Assembly (NCBI GenBank): GCA_938036915.1
Contig: CALHVV010000023.1
Location: 1 to 49,473, forward strand
Direction: 5' to 3'
Source: an uncultured Candidatus Saccharibacteria bacterium
GTDB lineage: Bacteria; Patescibacteriota; Saccharimonadia; Saccharimonadales; Saccharimonadaceae
Length of the DNA: 49,473 nucleotides
In this document: in pieces, positions 8,705 through 16,711 of the stretch
How the letters are laid out: each line of letters opens with the position of its first letter
Numbering within the stretch: the first letter of the stretch is position 1
Position numbers and translations under genes: made by a program
Notes under the pieces: generated by a model
Seen by the model: the letters and a program-made list of their open reading frames with translations, nothing else
The model's database searches: none
Told to the model about the DNA's origin: nothing

Positions 8705-9790
8705 CTACGCTGCTGCGACCGCCTCTGCTTGCTCCTTGGGTGGTTCGAGGGCGTAGGTGGCTTTGGCGACGCGCTTGAAGAGTGGTTTGCTTTGGAGATT
8801 AAGAAGGATGGTGGTCTCCTTGACCTGGCGGCTCTTGAGGACGCGCTTGACGATCTCGTCGCGGTGTAGTGGTCCACCCTCGTCGCGCAAGATACCAGCA
8901 ATGATATCTGCCACAGTACCTTGGCTATAGCCCCAGATGTCGAGCGCATAGATGCCGCGGCCGATGAGGATGAAGCGCTTGTCTTTGATGAGCTCGTTGT
9001 GGATGGCTTGCTTGGTGACGTTGCGGCGCTTGAAGGTGCTCTCCTTGATGCGCTGAGCAATCTCGCTAAAGTGTAGTGGCTTGCCTTCGTCTAGTAGGAC
9101 GACGTAGATCTTGTCGCGGATATTCTTGGGATTAACAGTTGGCCACTTGCTCAGACCCCACATGTCTTTGAGGTGGGCCAGCTGGGTAGAGAGGCTGGCG
9201 AGGCCGCGCACTTGGTTGGGGTTTTCGTAGGTGAGTTGGTCATGCAGCGCTTCGAGGCTGATGGGCGCACCATGCTGCTTAATGGCGGCAACGATCTCAT
9301 CCACACGGCTCCGCACCGCCTTCTCATCGCCGTATTCGGCAATGGCCAGGCCTTGGTGGTATTTGTCGGTCTCGTTGATGGGGGTGAGGCGGGCCGACAC
9401 TTCGCCGATGAAGGCAATGTGGGCGCGCTGCTGCACCGTAGGTGTCTCGACGTCTAGCAGGCGCTGTGTGATGTCTGAGACGCGCCCAACTCGGCCATTC
9501 TCGGAGAGGTCGCGGATGATGAGGCGCTCGGCGTCGTGCAGGCCCTCTAGCTCGCCTGCTTCGGCGGCAAGCTTGAGGCGCACCACGATAGCCTTCTCGA
9601 GCTGACGGACACGCTCGCGCGTAATGCCAAGCAGCTCGCCGATCTGCTCGAGCGTCTCGCGGCGCTCTTTGAGGCCAAAGCGACGCACGATGATCTCGCG
9701 CTCGCGGTCGTGTTCTTCGCCGACTGCATCAAGGATGGTAGCGATCGACGCGGCAAAAATTTCGGTTGGTTGTTTGGTTGATTGGTTCAT
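8705..9790 (-). CDS. Sigma-70 region 4 / HARE-HTH transcription regulator
   Basis: A 361-residue soluble protein. The N-terminus (about 20-75) matches sigma-70 region 4: DREREIIVRRFGL, then TLEQIGELLGITRERVRQLE, the helix-turn-helix that contacts the -35. The C-terminal half has two copies of a HARE-HTH winged helix, one beginning IRDKIYVVLLDEGKPLHF and one VADIIAGILRDEGGPLHRDE, as in RpoE/delta. No region 2 is visible, so it is probably a polymerase-associated regulator rather than a full sigma factor. The ATG at 9790 is preferred (GGAG 8-9 nt upstream); an ATG at 9805 has AAGGA too close. A consensus promoter lies at 9853-9881. Confidence 0.82.
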   Translation of the reverse strand: MNQSTKQPTEIFAASIATILDAVGEEHDREREIIVRRFGLKERRETLEQIGELLGITRERVRQLEKAIVVRLKLAAEAGELEGLHDAERLIIRDLSENGRVGRVSDITQRLLDVETPTVQQRAHIAFIGEVSARLTPINETDKYHQGLAIAEYGDEKAVRSRVDEIVAAIKQHGAPISLEALHDQLTYENPNQVRGLASLSTQLAHLKDMWGLSKWPTVNPKNIRDKIYVVLLDEGKPLHFSEIAQRIKESTFKRRNVTKQAIHNELIKDKRFILIGRGIYALDIWGYSQGTVADIIAGILRDEGGPLHRDEIVKRVLKSRQVKETTILLNLQSKPLFKRVAKATYALEPPKEQAEAVAAA

Positions 9791-9852
9791 GATTCGGTTC
9801 TCCATTTCCTTCTCAGTTGTTTGCGAATGCCCACTCGCACTTCTTACATTTG

Positions 9853-9881
9853 ATTATAGAATAATAGGTGATATAAGTCAA
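9853..9881 (-). promoter_or_regulatory. Sigma-70 promoter for the HARE-HTH gene
   Basis: On the - strand: TTGACT, exactly 17 nt, TATAAT, about 50-60 nt before the start codon. A second TATAAT lies further upstream near 9900. One of the best consensus promoters in the window. Confidence 0.8.
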
Positions 9882-10015
9882 TCGTTTCATCATAGAACTA
9901 TTATAGCACACACTTTACGCTTATGGTAAACAATTTTTTGAGGCTTTTCATTTGCAAGTGATGTGGCGAGCATGACGGGGCAGTTGACGGGCTCGCAGCA
10001 ATGCGGGCTGGCATA

Positions 10016-10050
10016 GAAAAACCAGCGGCCGATACAGAGGAGCCGCTGGT
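10016..10050 (-). terminator. Rho-independent terminator of topA
   Basis: On the - strand a 9-bp stem ACCAGCGGC/GCCGCTGGT with a 12-nt loop is followed by TTTT, about 20 nt after the topA stop. Confidence 0.85.
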
Positions 10051-10068
10051 ATATGAGAGGTCGCCGGG

Positions 10069-12444
10069 CTAGGCGGTGCGCTTCTTGCGTGTGGTGGTGG
10101 TGCGAGTTGTGGCCTTGCGCCGGCCCCGTTTGGGTGGTGCGGCGGCCAAGATTTCGCGGGCTTGCGCCTCATCCAGAGTTGTTGGATCAGTATCCTTGGG
10201 TATACGTGCGTTGGTCTTGCCGTCAGTCACATATGGCCCCCAGCGTCCCTTGAGGATTTTGATAGCGCCAAAATCGGCGATGTGCTTCTCTGCCTCGGCC
10301 TTGAGCTTGGCGGCGTAGAGCACGCGAGCCTCGGCCTCGGTAATTTCGCGCGGGTCGTGCTCCTTGAGGCTCACGTAGAGCTTGCCTACCTGAATATACG
10401 GCCCAAAACGCCCGACGTTTGCCTTGATGGTCTGACCATCCTCGGTGGTGCCAACAGTGCGTGGTAGTTCGAAGGCCTTGAGAGCTTGCTCGAGCGTGAC
10501 GGTCTCGATGCGCTCACCCTTGGGGAGTGGCGCAAACTGTGGCTTAGTTGTCTTATCATCGCTACTGCCTAGCTGTAGCATTGGCCCAAAGCGCCCAAAG
10601 CGGGCGAAGATCGGCTTGCCAGTCTTGGGGTGGGTGCCAACCTCGCGGTGAGCACCAACGGTGCTGCGGTCGATGTCGCCGGATTTTTCGATGAGCTCAT
10701 GGAAGGGCTCGTAAAATTGGCGCAGCATGGCATTGCGCGCAAGCTTGCTGGCAGCGATGTCATCGAAATCGGTCTCGACGCGGGCGGTGAAGCCATAGTC
10801 AATGATGGGGTCGAAATGATCAGTGAGAAAGCCAGCAATTAGCTCGCCCGCTGGGGTAGGCAGTAGCTTGCCACGGGTAGCACCAGTTTTTTCTTGGACG
10901 ATGCGACGAGTGACGACAGGGGTATTATCGCTTGGGATCTCGCCCGTACGCTCCAGGACGATGACATCGCGTGGTTCACCCTCACTCTCACCTCGCTCGG
11001 CATAGCCACGAGTCTGGATGGTGTTCATGATGGTGGCGTACGTGCTGGGCCGACCAATACCAAGCTCTTCAAGCTTCTTGACGAGTGTCCCCTCGGTATA
11101 GCGCGCTGGTGGGCGAGCAAAGACCTGCCGTGCCTCGGCCTGTGTAAGCTCAAGGGCAGTGTGCTGGTTGACTGATGGCAGGATGGTCGAATCCTTACCG
11201 CCATAGACGCGCAAAAAGCCATCAAACAGCACTGTCTGACCCTTTGCCTCAAAGACGAGTGTTTTCTCGGCCTCGAGCTGCGTGCTGTCGATGCTGATGG
11301 TAATGGTGGTGTTCTCTAGCTTCGCAGCGGCCATTTGGCTAGCCAGGGTGCGCCGGCGGATGAGGTCGTAGAGCTTTTGGTCGTAGCTGCTGCCAGCGAC
11401 GGACTCGCGGGCGACGTCGGTCGGGCGGATGGCTTCGTGAGCCTCTTGGGCACCAGCCGATTTGGTGGCGAAGGTGCGGCTGTGTGAATAGTCGGCACCA
11501 AAGTGCTGAGTAATGTATGTACGGCTTGCGGCAATGGCCTGACGGCTGAGATTGACACTATCGGTACGCATATAGGTGATGAGCCCCTCTTGGTAGAGTT
11601 TCTGAGCACTCGCCATGGTAGCGCGGCTGCCCATGCCGAGCTTACTATTGGCCTCCTGTTGGAGGGTACTGGTGGTAAATGGCGCAGCGGGGTTGCGCGT
11701 GCTCGGTGTCTTGGTAATGCTGCTAACGGTGAAACGAGCGCCACTCAGCCCCGTCAAGAAGTCGTGGGCGGCTTGCTCGCTGTCAAAGCGCTGCTTGAGC
11801 TCAGCCTTGAGCTCCTCACCATCTACGACAAAATGCGCCGTTACGCGGAACTGTGCACTACTCGCAAAGTCGCGAATCTCACGCTCGCGCTCCACAAGCA
11901 GGCGGACTGCTGGGCTTTGCACACGGCCAGCTGATTTGCCACCCGGCACCTTGCGCCACACCACAGGGCTTAGCTCAAAGCCCACGATGCGGTCGAGGAT
12001 CTGCCGTGCCTGCTGCGCCTCCACGAGCTGCATATCCACAGTGCGAGGTTGCTTGATGGCTGCCTCGATGGCGGGCTTGGTAATCTCGTGGAAGGTAATG
12101 CGCTTGGTGTGCTGTGGGTCCAGGCCAAGGACTTCGCACAGGTGCCAGGCAATCGCCTCCCCCTCGCGGTCTTCATCGGTTGCAAGCCACACATTATCCG
12201 CTCCAACCGCCTTGACGGCCTTCTTGAGCTCGGTAATGACCTTCTTCTTATCTGGATCGATCTCGTAGACGGTCTTGAAGTCGTTCTTGATATCAATCGG
12301 CGGCTGCCCATCCTTGGTCTTCTTGGGGATGGCGCGAATGTGCCCTACGCTCGAGAGCACCTGATATTCCTCACCCAGGTAGCGCTCGATTGTCTTGGCC
12401 TTGGCTGGGCTCTCGACGATGACTAGTTGTGTGTGTTTGCTCAT
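10069..12444 (-). CDS. topA: DNA topoisomerase I
   Basis: A 791-residue type IA topoisomerase that relaxes negative supercoils. The N-terminal Toprim domain starts LVIVESPAKAKTIERYLG and contains the DEDREGEAIAWHL metal-binding segment. The catalytic tyrosine is Y291 in ITYMRTDSVNLS. The C-terminus lacks Cys4 zinc fingers and carries short repeats of the FGRFGP / VGRFGPYIQVG type, then a Lys/Arg/Thr-rich tail, a layout common outside Proteobacteria. The start is the ATG giving MSKHTQLVIVESPAK; no clear Shine-Dalgarno precedes it. It is followed by its own terminator. Confidence 0.97.
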   Translation of the reverse strand: MSKHTQLVIVESPAKAKTIERYLGEEYQVLSSVGHIRAIPKKTKDGQPPIDIKNDFKTVYEIDPDKKKVITELKKAVKAVGADNVWLATDEDREGEAIAWHLCEVLGLDPQHTKRITFHEITKPAIEAAIKQPRTVDMQLVEAQQARQILDRIVGFELSPVVWRKVPGGKSAGRVQSPAVRLLVEREREIRDFASSAQFRVTAHFVVDGEELKAELKQRFDSEQAAHDFLTGLSGARFTVSSITKTPSTRNPAAPFTTSTLQQEANSKLGMGSRATMASAQKLYQEGLITYMRTDSVNLSRQAIAASRTYITQHFGADYSHSRTFATKSAGAQEAHEAIRPTDVARESVAGSSYDQKLYDLIRRRTLASQMAAAKLENTTITISIDSTQLEAEKTLVFEAKGQTVLFDGFLRVYGGKDSTILPSVNQHTALELTQAEARQVFARPPARYTEGTLVKKLEELGIGRPSTYATIMNTIQTRGYAERGESEGEPRDVIVLERTGEIPSDNTPVVTRRIVQEKTGATRGKLLPTPAGELIAGFLTDHFDPIIDYGFTARVETDFDDIAASKLARNAMLRQFYEPFHELIEKSGDIDRSTVGAHREVGTHPKTGKPIFARFGRFGPMLQLGSSDDKTTKPQFAPLPKGERIETVTLEQALKAFELPRTVGTTEDGQTIKANVGRFGPYIQVGKLYVSLKEHDPREITEAEARVLYAAKLKAEAEKHIADFGAIKILKGRWGPYVTDGKTNARIPKDTDPTTLDEAQAREILAAAPPKRGRRKATTRTTTTRKKRTA

Positions 12445-12728
12445 TGATTATCTACTCGCTTGTTATAGTTATATGCTTGCTGTTAATCTATCTAATCAAG
12501 CGCCTATGATACCGCAAAGTAGAGTGGAATGCAAATTGGGTGCATCTTGAGCCGCAACACTTCACCATCAACTCTCTGGACAACTCACTGCACAAGAAAA
12601 TATATGGAGGTTAGTTCGGATACCCTCTCCCCCTCCCTGGCTTATAGGTAGGGGTATTGCTGATAGCGCGGAAAATATATAAGAAGTCTGGCTGTCGATA
12701 AAGAATACTACACGAATCATCAATCGCA
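12445..12728. other. Intergenic region with dispersed repeat copy
   Basis: No gene seen. Positions 12592-12610 hold a 19-nt sequence that recurs exactly at 19793-19811. Downstream, ATACCC and GGGTAT form a short inverted repeat, a local layout like the other copy. Confidence 0.6.
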
Positions 12729-13445
12729 TTACCCACGCACGCGGCGTTTGCGACGCATACGGGTGTGAGGTTGCCGTGGTGAGGTGTTTGCTGCTGAGGT
12801 AGACTCGGTAGATTTGCTGTAGTCTTTGGCTTTGGCATAGTGGCCAGTGAGATAGTCCTTCGCAGCGGCAATACCAAGGACAGTACCTGCAGCAAACGAC
12901 CCTAGTGCTGCTACACCAGCATAACGCTCAAGCTTGCTCCCTTCAGGAGCGAGCGACTTGAGAAAATAGGCAGCAATTGCTATATTATCTGCTGCCATAC
13001 TGAGCTTGCCGGATTTTGGCGTACGGAAGGCTTCATCATTTGTGAGGCCATGGTAGACGGTCGCGCCAGCATTGACGGCATTCTTAGTGGCAATTGTTGC
13101 TAGAACTGATTTGGGTACAACATGGGTTTTGCCTGCTATTGCACCAATCACTGCCATACCGAATTTGTCGCAAAAAGCATCAAACCCCGCACCAAGGTCA
13201 CTTTCTTGGTTAAGGCCTCGTGCTGTTAGGCCATCTGCTAAGTCACATGTACGACCGCCAAGTATCATGAGTGCGCCAATGATCTGGCCAGCTTTGTCGT
13301 TCTCCTTTGTTGCAGTGTCAAATTTCTGAGCACCGGCAGCTACTAACCCAAGCCCAGTAGCCGAGATGGCATTTGGCACAGTAGGAATATCTCTCATGTG
13401 ATATTCGCGTTTGCGTCGTCTTGGGGGCTGCTCTGCTGTCGCCAT
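12729..13445 (-). CDS. CDP-alcohol phosphatidyltransferase family enzyme
   Basis: A 238-residue membrane protein with the complete CDP-alcohol phosphotransferase signature D-x2-D-G-x2-A-R-x8-G-x3-D-x3-D (DLADGLTAR, then GAGFDAFCDKFG; about residues 67-93). The family transfers a phosphatidyl group from CDP-diacylglycerol to an alcohol such as glycerol-3-phosphate or inositol phosphate; the substrate cannot be told from sequence. Several hydrophobic helices follow and the C-terminus is rich in Arg and Ser/Thr. It starts 24 nt after the dprA stop, so co-transcription is likely, but a TATACT and a 17-nt palindrome sit immediately before its ATG. PgsA-like is the simplest guess. Confidence 0.82.
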   Translation of the reverse strand: MATAEQPPRRRKREYHMRDIPTVPNAISATGLGLVAAGAQKFDTATKENDKAGQIIGALMILGGRTCDLADGLTARGLNQESDLGAGFDAFCDKFGMAVIGAIAGKTHVVPKSVLATIATKNAVNAGATVYHGLTNDEAFRTPKSGKLSMAADNIAIAAYFLKSLAPEGSKLERYAGVAALGSFAAGTVLGIAAAKDYLTGHYAKAKDYSKSTESTSAANTSPRQPHTRMRRKRRVRG

Positions 13446-13449
13446 AGTA

Positions 13450-13466
13450 TATGGTACTGTACCATA
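13450..13466. promoter_or_regulatory. Palindrome before the CDP-alcohol transferase gene
   Basis: A 17-nt sequence with 8-nt perfect arms (TATGGTAC/GTACCATA) around one central base lies 4 nt before the ATG, within the 24-nt gap after dprA. It could be an operator or an mRNA hairpin limiting initiation. Confidence 0.45.
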
Positions 13467-13469
13467 ATA

Positions 13470-14348
13470 CTAAGCCAATGTCCACTGGTTGGCACCAAGT
13501 GAGCGGATAACGCCGTTAATCTCCAGCATCGTCAGGGCAATGGTAAACTCGCTGATGGGCGTGCCTAGGCGGCGCTGCATTTCTTCGCCGTCGCGCAGGC
13601 CTTGGCGCAGCAGCTTGATGATGGCAGCCTCGAGCGGTGTACTACCCAGCGGCAGAGTGGCATTCTCGCTCTGCTGGCGCTGGGGCGGTGTGATGGTCAT
13701 AACGGCGAGGATATCGGCTGGGCTGGTGGCGGGCAAAGCGCCCTGCTTGAGGAGGTTATTGCAGCCCTGCGAGAGTGGGCTGGTGATGTTGCCTGGCACC
13801 GCAAAGACGTCCTTGCCTTGCTCGAGTGCATGGGCGGCAGTGTTGAGTGTGCCACTGCGCTCGGCCGCCTCGGTAATGACGACGACGTCGGCTAGGCCAG
13901 CGACGAGGCGGTTGCGCTCGAGGAAGCTCCAGCCGCCAAAGCGGTAGCCATCTCCTGCTAAGTGCTCTGACACCACTGCCCCACCCTTAGCAACGATGTC
14001 ACCCGCAAGCGCAGTATGATTAGCCGGATAGATCCGCGGCAGGCCATTACCCAGCACAGCAATCGTCGTGCCACCCACTGCCACGCAGGCCTGATGTGCA
14101 ATGCTGTCGATCCCGAGAGCGAGCCCACTGATGATGATTACCCCTTGGCGGGTCAGCTCGCGGGCGAATTGCTCCGTCACTTCCCGGCCATAGCGCGTAG
14201 GCCGGCGCGACCCAACGATCGCCACGCTGGGGCGGCGTTCCTCGGGCAGTGTACCGAGGTAGTGAATCTGCTGCGGTGGCTTGGCAATATGGCAGAGTGG
14301 ATTGAGGTATTGGTGGGCTTGTGGTGTGGTGTGATTGATCTGTTGCAT
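13470..14348 (-). CDS. dprA: DNA processing protein DprA
   Basis: A 292-residue DprA/Smf protein, which loads RecA onto incoming single-stranded DNA in natural transformation. The Rossmann-like core shows VGSRRPTRYG, SGLALGIDSIAHQA, and RNRLVAGLADVVVITEA followed by ERSGTLNTAAHA. A C-terminal winged helix (about 230-292, ending in NGVIRSLGANQWTLA) is present; the usual N-terminal SAM domain is reduced. The ATG at 14348 is preferred; a longer frame would start from a TTG at 14381 inside the divergent promoter. DprA suggests competence, which is common in Saccharibacteria. Confidence 0.94.
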   Translation of the reverse strand: MQQINHTTPQAHQYLNPLCHIAKPPQQIHYLGTLPEERRPSVAIVGSRRPTRYGREVTEQFARELTRQGVIIISGLALGIDSIAHQACVAVGGTTIAVLGNGLPRIYPANHTALAGDIVAKGGAVVSEHLAGDGYRFGGWSFLERNRLVAGLADVVVITEAAERSGTLNTAAHALEQGKDVFAVPGNITSPLSQGCNNLLKQGALPATSPADILAVMTITPPQRQQSENATLPLGSTPLEAAIIKLLRQGLRDGEEMQRRLGTPISEFTIALTMLEINGVIRSLGANQWTLA

Positions 14349-14366
14349 GATTTGTGCTGAAAAGTG

Positions 14367-14395
14367 TTGACATTTTGTCAAGCGGGTGCTAGTAT
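14367..14395 (+). promoter_or_regulatory. Sigma-70 promoter of the candidate structured RNA
   Basis: TTGACA at 14367-14372, exactly 17 nt, then TAGTAT at 14390-14395, predicting a start near 14402. The -35 is half of an inverted repeat TTGACA-TTT-TGTCAA (14367-14381), which could also bind a regulator. Points away from dprA. Confidence 0.75.
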
Positions 14396-14401
14396 CATAA
14401 G

Positions 14402-14680
14402 TGATTGATTGAGCGCAAGCTCGTTCAAGTACCTTATACCCCCTATTTTAACATAGTTACCCCAGTGTTTTCACGAAGGTAACGTGTTAGGTTGCACACA
14501 ATCTGTGCTGTAGTTATCTACCCTCCACTGCAGCACCGTTAGACAGGGTTGTGTGCTTACTAACCCCTTTGTCCAGCGGATCTCGTATGTGTGAGTAGAT
14601 CACGTATACCCTGATTGGGTGGGACGAAGGGCAAACCAAGCGCTCATAGTGATGCCCACCCTTACTATGAGCGCTTTTTT
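14402..14680 (+). ncRNA. Candidate structured non-coding RNA, about 280 nt
   Basis: A consensus promoter upstream and a strong terminator at the end bound a stretch with no open frame but many helices: GAGC-GCAA-GCTC (14411-14422, GNRA loop); GTTACC/GGTAAC (14456-14483) with inner GTG/CAC; a long arm of GTTAG/CTAAC and GCACACAA/TTGTGTGC (14486-14564) enclosing a 10-bp stem (14505-14514 with 14527-14536); and CTTTGTCC/GGACGAAG (14567-14629) enclosing GATCT/AGATC and ACCC/GGGT. GGGTGGG (14617-14623) can also pair with CCCACCC in the terminator loop (14655-14661), giving a pseudoknot or switch. It is not recognisably RNase P, tmRNA, 6S, SRP or 5S RNA. No gene follows closely, so a cis-riboswitch is unlikely. 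Confidence 0.62.
14639..14680 (+). terminator. Rho-independent terminator of the structured RNA
   Basis: A perfect 12-bp stem AGCGCTCATAGT/ACTATGAGCGCT with a 13-nt loop is followed by an uninterrupted T-run. The loop carries CCCACCC, complementary to 14617-14623. Confidence 0.9.
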
Positions 14681-14960
14681 GTTGGGGTGAGTTGGTGATG
14701 GTCTAGTCGCGCATTAGTTATTTTAAGCTGATTTACTTTGGTGCGCGAAGGTGCTGTGAATTGCTCTGGTTTGTGACATGCGCTACCAAGGCAAAGATAG
14801 CTGGTATCTGTGGTAGTAGCCACGATCCTGGCGGATTTGCCCTGCTTGTAGAACTTACTGCAGGGACTGTGAGGCTTGCATGTAAAGGTTTAATAAAAGG
14901 CCTTCTCCGCGCTGCTATGCTCTCTGGCGCAGCTTGTGTGTTGATAATTTTTCACCCTCA

Positions 14961-15050
14961 ACTACATACTTCTCAATGAGAAAAACGAGCATCGAGAAGT
15001 ATAGTTGCTATAGCAACATCGTGGCTTGCGATGGGCGCACGTATGTGCGC
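14961..15050. other. Cluster of hairpins in non-coding DNA
   Basis: Three inverted repeats in 90 nt: a 13-bp bulged arm (ATACTTCTC 14966-14974 / GAGAAGTAT 14994-15002, extended by AACTA/TAGTT), the 14-nt palindrome GTTGCTATAGCAAC (15004-15017), and GCGCAC-GTAT-GTGCGC (15035-15050). No reading frame, clear promoter or T-run was found, so the strand is unknown. The rest of 14681-15252 shows nothing convincing. Confidence 0.45.
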
Positions 15051-15252
15051 GGCACAGACAAGTAGAGGTGCAAGCCGAAACGCTATGTGATTGACACACG
15101 CTTACACCAGGCATACCTATATAGCCCAGCACGCACAAAATATATGGCTGAACAATACTTTTCACCATGTTTTTCTCTGTTATTGCGCAGCGAACTTATT
15201 ATTTATTCAAGTGAGAGATATGCAAGAAAACGCCGTTATACGCTAGTGAGCA

Positions 15253-16569
15253 CTAGAGCTGAGCTGTGTCGCTACGTGTTGGCTGCTTGTCTGAAGTAGC
15301 GTTTGGATCGACATAGTACTTGGGAATGCTATGAGCCTGGTTTTCTGGCTCTTCCCAGTATGGGCGTGGCTTATCGGATGCATACAGATTGCTTCTACTG
15401 GTGTTTGAGGTTGTGCTCTGCTGTGCTTCGTCTTGAGCAGCCTTCTCTGTGACGTCTGGGTTGGTGACAAGGTCTTTAGTGATTGCTGAGTCAGTGACAG
15501 TGATGAGCTGGAGACCATACTCTTCAATCTCTTCGTCAGTAATATCAAGGTTGTAATGTCTTAGCTGTTGTGACGATAGGTTGGCTACACTACCCTCCAC
15601 GACGAGACCGCCTAGCTGGAATTCATATGGGTTATCTGGGTTATTCTGTACAAAGAGTGGCGAACCCTGCCCTGTGCGGTCTGCAAAGGCTTCTTCTTTT
15701 GATGAAGATGTTGCAGTCGCAACAAGAAATGTCTTGGTATGGGCAGCATCGTTGTATCCAACGACAAAACCAGACGCAACGATCGGTTTACCAATCTTGC
15801 GCTCGTTATCTTGGCTGCCATAATTGACGACAGTAAGTGGCTGCTCAAGGAGGTCGTCTTGAGCAATTGTCGTAATGACGCCATTTTTTACTTCAAGCGA
15901 CATCTGGCGGCTTGTTCGGCGATAGGCGTGGTTCTCATTTTTTTCAGCAAGAGTCAGAGCGACAATGTGCTTGCCAGAAGAGCCAGGCATCGGCATGGTA
16001 CAGCCGCCGTTGGGATGAAATTCTGACTCATTGGAACCTATTGTAATAATACCAATATTGTCTGGAGTGAGATTTTCGAGGTCCTCTGAATTGACAACGG
16101 TGAGAATAATGGGATGGCCCTGCTCACGATCGTTTGCAGAGTAGGTGATAACGCCAGAATAGAGCACGTCTGTCTCCCCTCCTGATATTCTCACCTTAGT
16201 AGCAGTAAGAGCCGGTGCGCCCTCAGAATAGCCATTTACATCAATGCCACTATCACGGAAGGCATGCTCCCACGCCTCATCTTTAGAACTGAACGGAAGG
16301 TCGCTCAGTGTGCGTGTATGGTCGACGGCTGGTTTGTCATGGCCAAGGTCGACGCCGTCGTCTAGCTCAGTGTTACTGCAGGCCGGTAGTGGGTCGTTGC
16401 CTGGGTAGAAGTCTGGGAGGCAGCTGTAGGCGCCGTATAACGTTGGAAGAGTTATAATTGCGAGGCCAGCAATGACTTCCTTCCGCTTTGGGCGGCGGTG
16501 AGGTTGCTGTTCATTTGGCGATGGTTGTTCTTCTGGGGGTGGTAGTGGTTCGCAATTCTTCTTGACCAT
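15253..16569 (-). CDS. Trypsin-fold membrane protein, probable pseudoprotease
   Basis: A 438-residue protein with a Pro-rich cytoplasmic N-terminus, one membrane segment (about 35-52, VIAGLAIITLPTLYGAY), an extracytoplasmic domain, and a Ser/Thr-rich C-terminus. GQGSPLF (S303) then QLGGLVV resemble the Ser motif and following strand of trypsin-like proteases. Where the partner gene has MTAAHVV this has ILTVVNS (N160 in place of His), and its PDVAAL corresponds to KHIVAL, so His and Asp appear lost. A Gly-Cys between these motifs is shared with the partner, supporting paralogy. The ATG at 16569 lies 7 nt after a TATAAT. It may be a regulator or decoy of the neighbouring protease. Confidence 0.68.
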   Translation of the reverse strand: MVKKNCEPLPPPEEQPSPNEQQPHRRPKRKEVIAGLAIITLPTLYGAYSCLPDFYPGNDPLPACSNTELDDGVDLGHDKPAVDHTRTLSDLPFSSKDEAWEHAFRDSGIDVNGYSEGAPALTATKVRISGGETDVLYSGVITYSANDREQGHPIILTVVNSEDLENLTPDNIGIITIGSNESEFHPNGGCTMPMPGSSGKHIVALTLAEKNENHAYRRTSRQMSLEVKNGVITTIAQDDLLEQPLTVVNYGSQDNERKIGKPIVASGFVVGYNDAAHTKTFLVATATSSSKEEAFADRTGQGSPLFVQNNPDNPYEFQLGGLVVEGSVANLSSQQLRHYNLDITDEEIEEYGLQLITVTDSAITKDLVTNPDVTEKAAQDEAQQSTTSNTSRSNLYASDKPRPYWEEPENQAHSIPKYYVDPNATSDKQPTRSDTAQL

Positions 16570-16576
16570 AATAATT

Positions 16577-16702
16577 ATTATAGTAGTACATTTTGCATTG
16601 TATGACAAATATCCATACTACGTGCAGAGGTAGTGTCTCCTCTGTTTCTCCTCTGTCAACTACTGTTATAAATTTGTATTTAGCCCCGCAAAGCGCTATA
16701 AT
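16577..16702. promoter_or_regulatory. Divergent promoter region of the protease pair
   Basis: On the - strand TATAAT (16582-16577) ends 7 nt before the ATG at 16569. On the + strand TTGTAT (16674-16679), 17 nt, TATAAT (16697-16702) ends 9 nt before the ATG at 16712. Between them TCTCCTCTGT is repeated in tandem (about 16635-16656), a possible shared operator. Both mRNAs would be nearly leaderless. Confidence 0.65.
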
Positions 16703-16711
16703 GGCCAAACC

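Noticed and set aside
11615..12268. 217-codon + strand frame within topA
   Set aside because: Ser/Arg-rich shadow frame opposite the topA Toprim and core domains.
14561..14680. T-box leader (GGGTGGGAC resembles the T-box sequence before a terminator)
   Set aside because: The match is imperfect at the last base, there is no specifier-loop arrangement I can trace, and no gene follows within range on that strand.
14761..14979. 72-codon frame after the structured RNA
   Set aside because: Starts with TTG, lacks a Shine-Dalgarno and crosses into the hairpin cluster.
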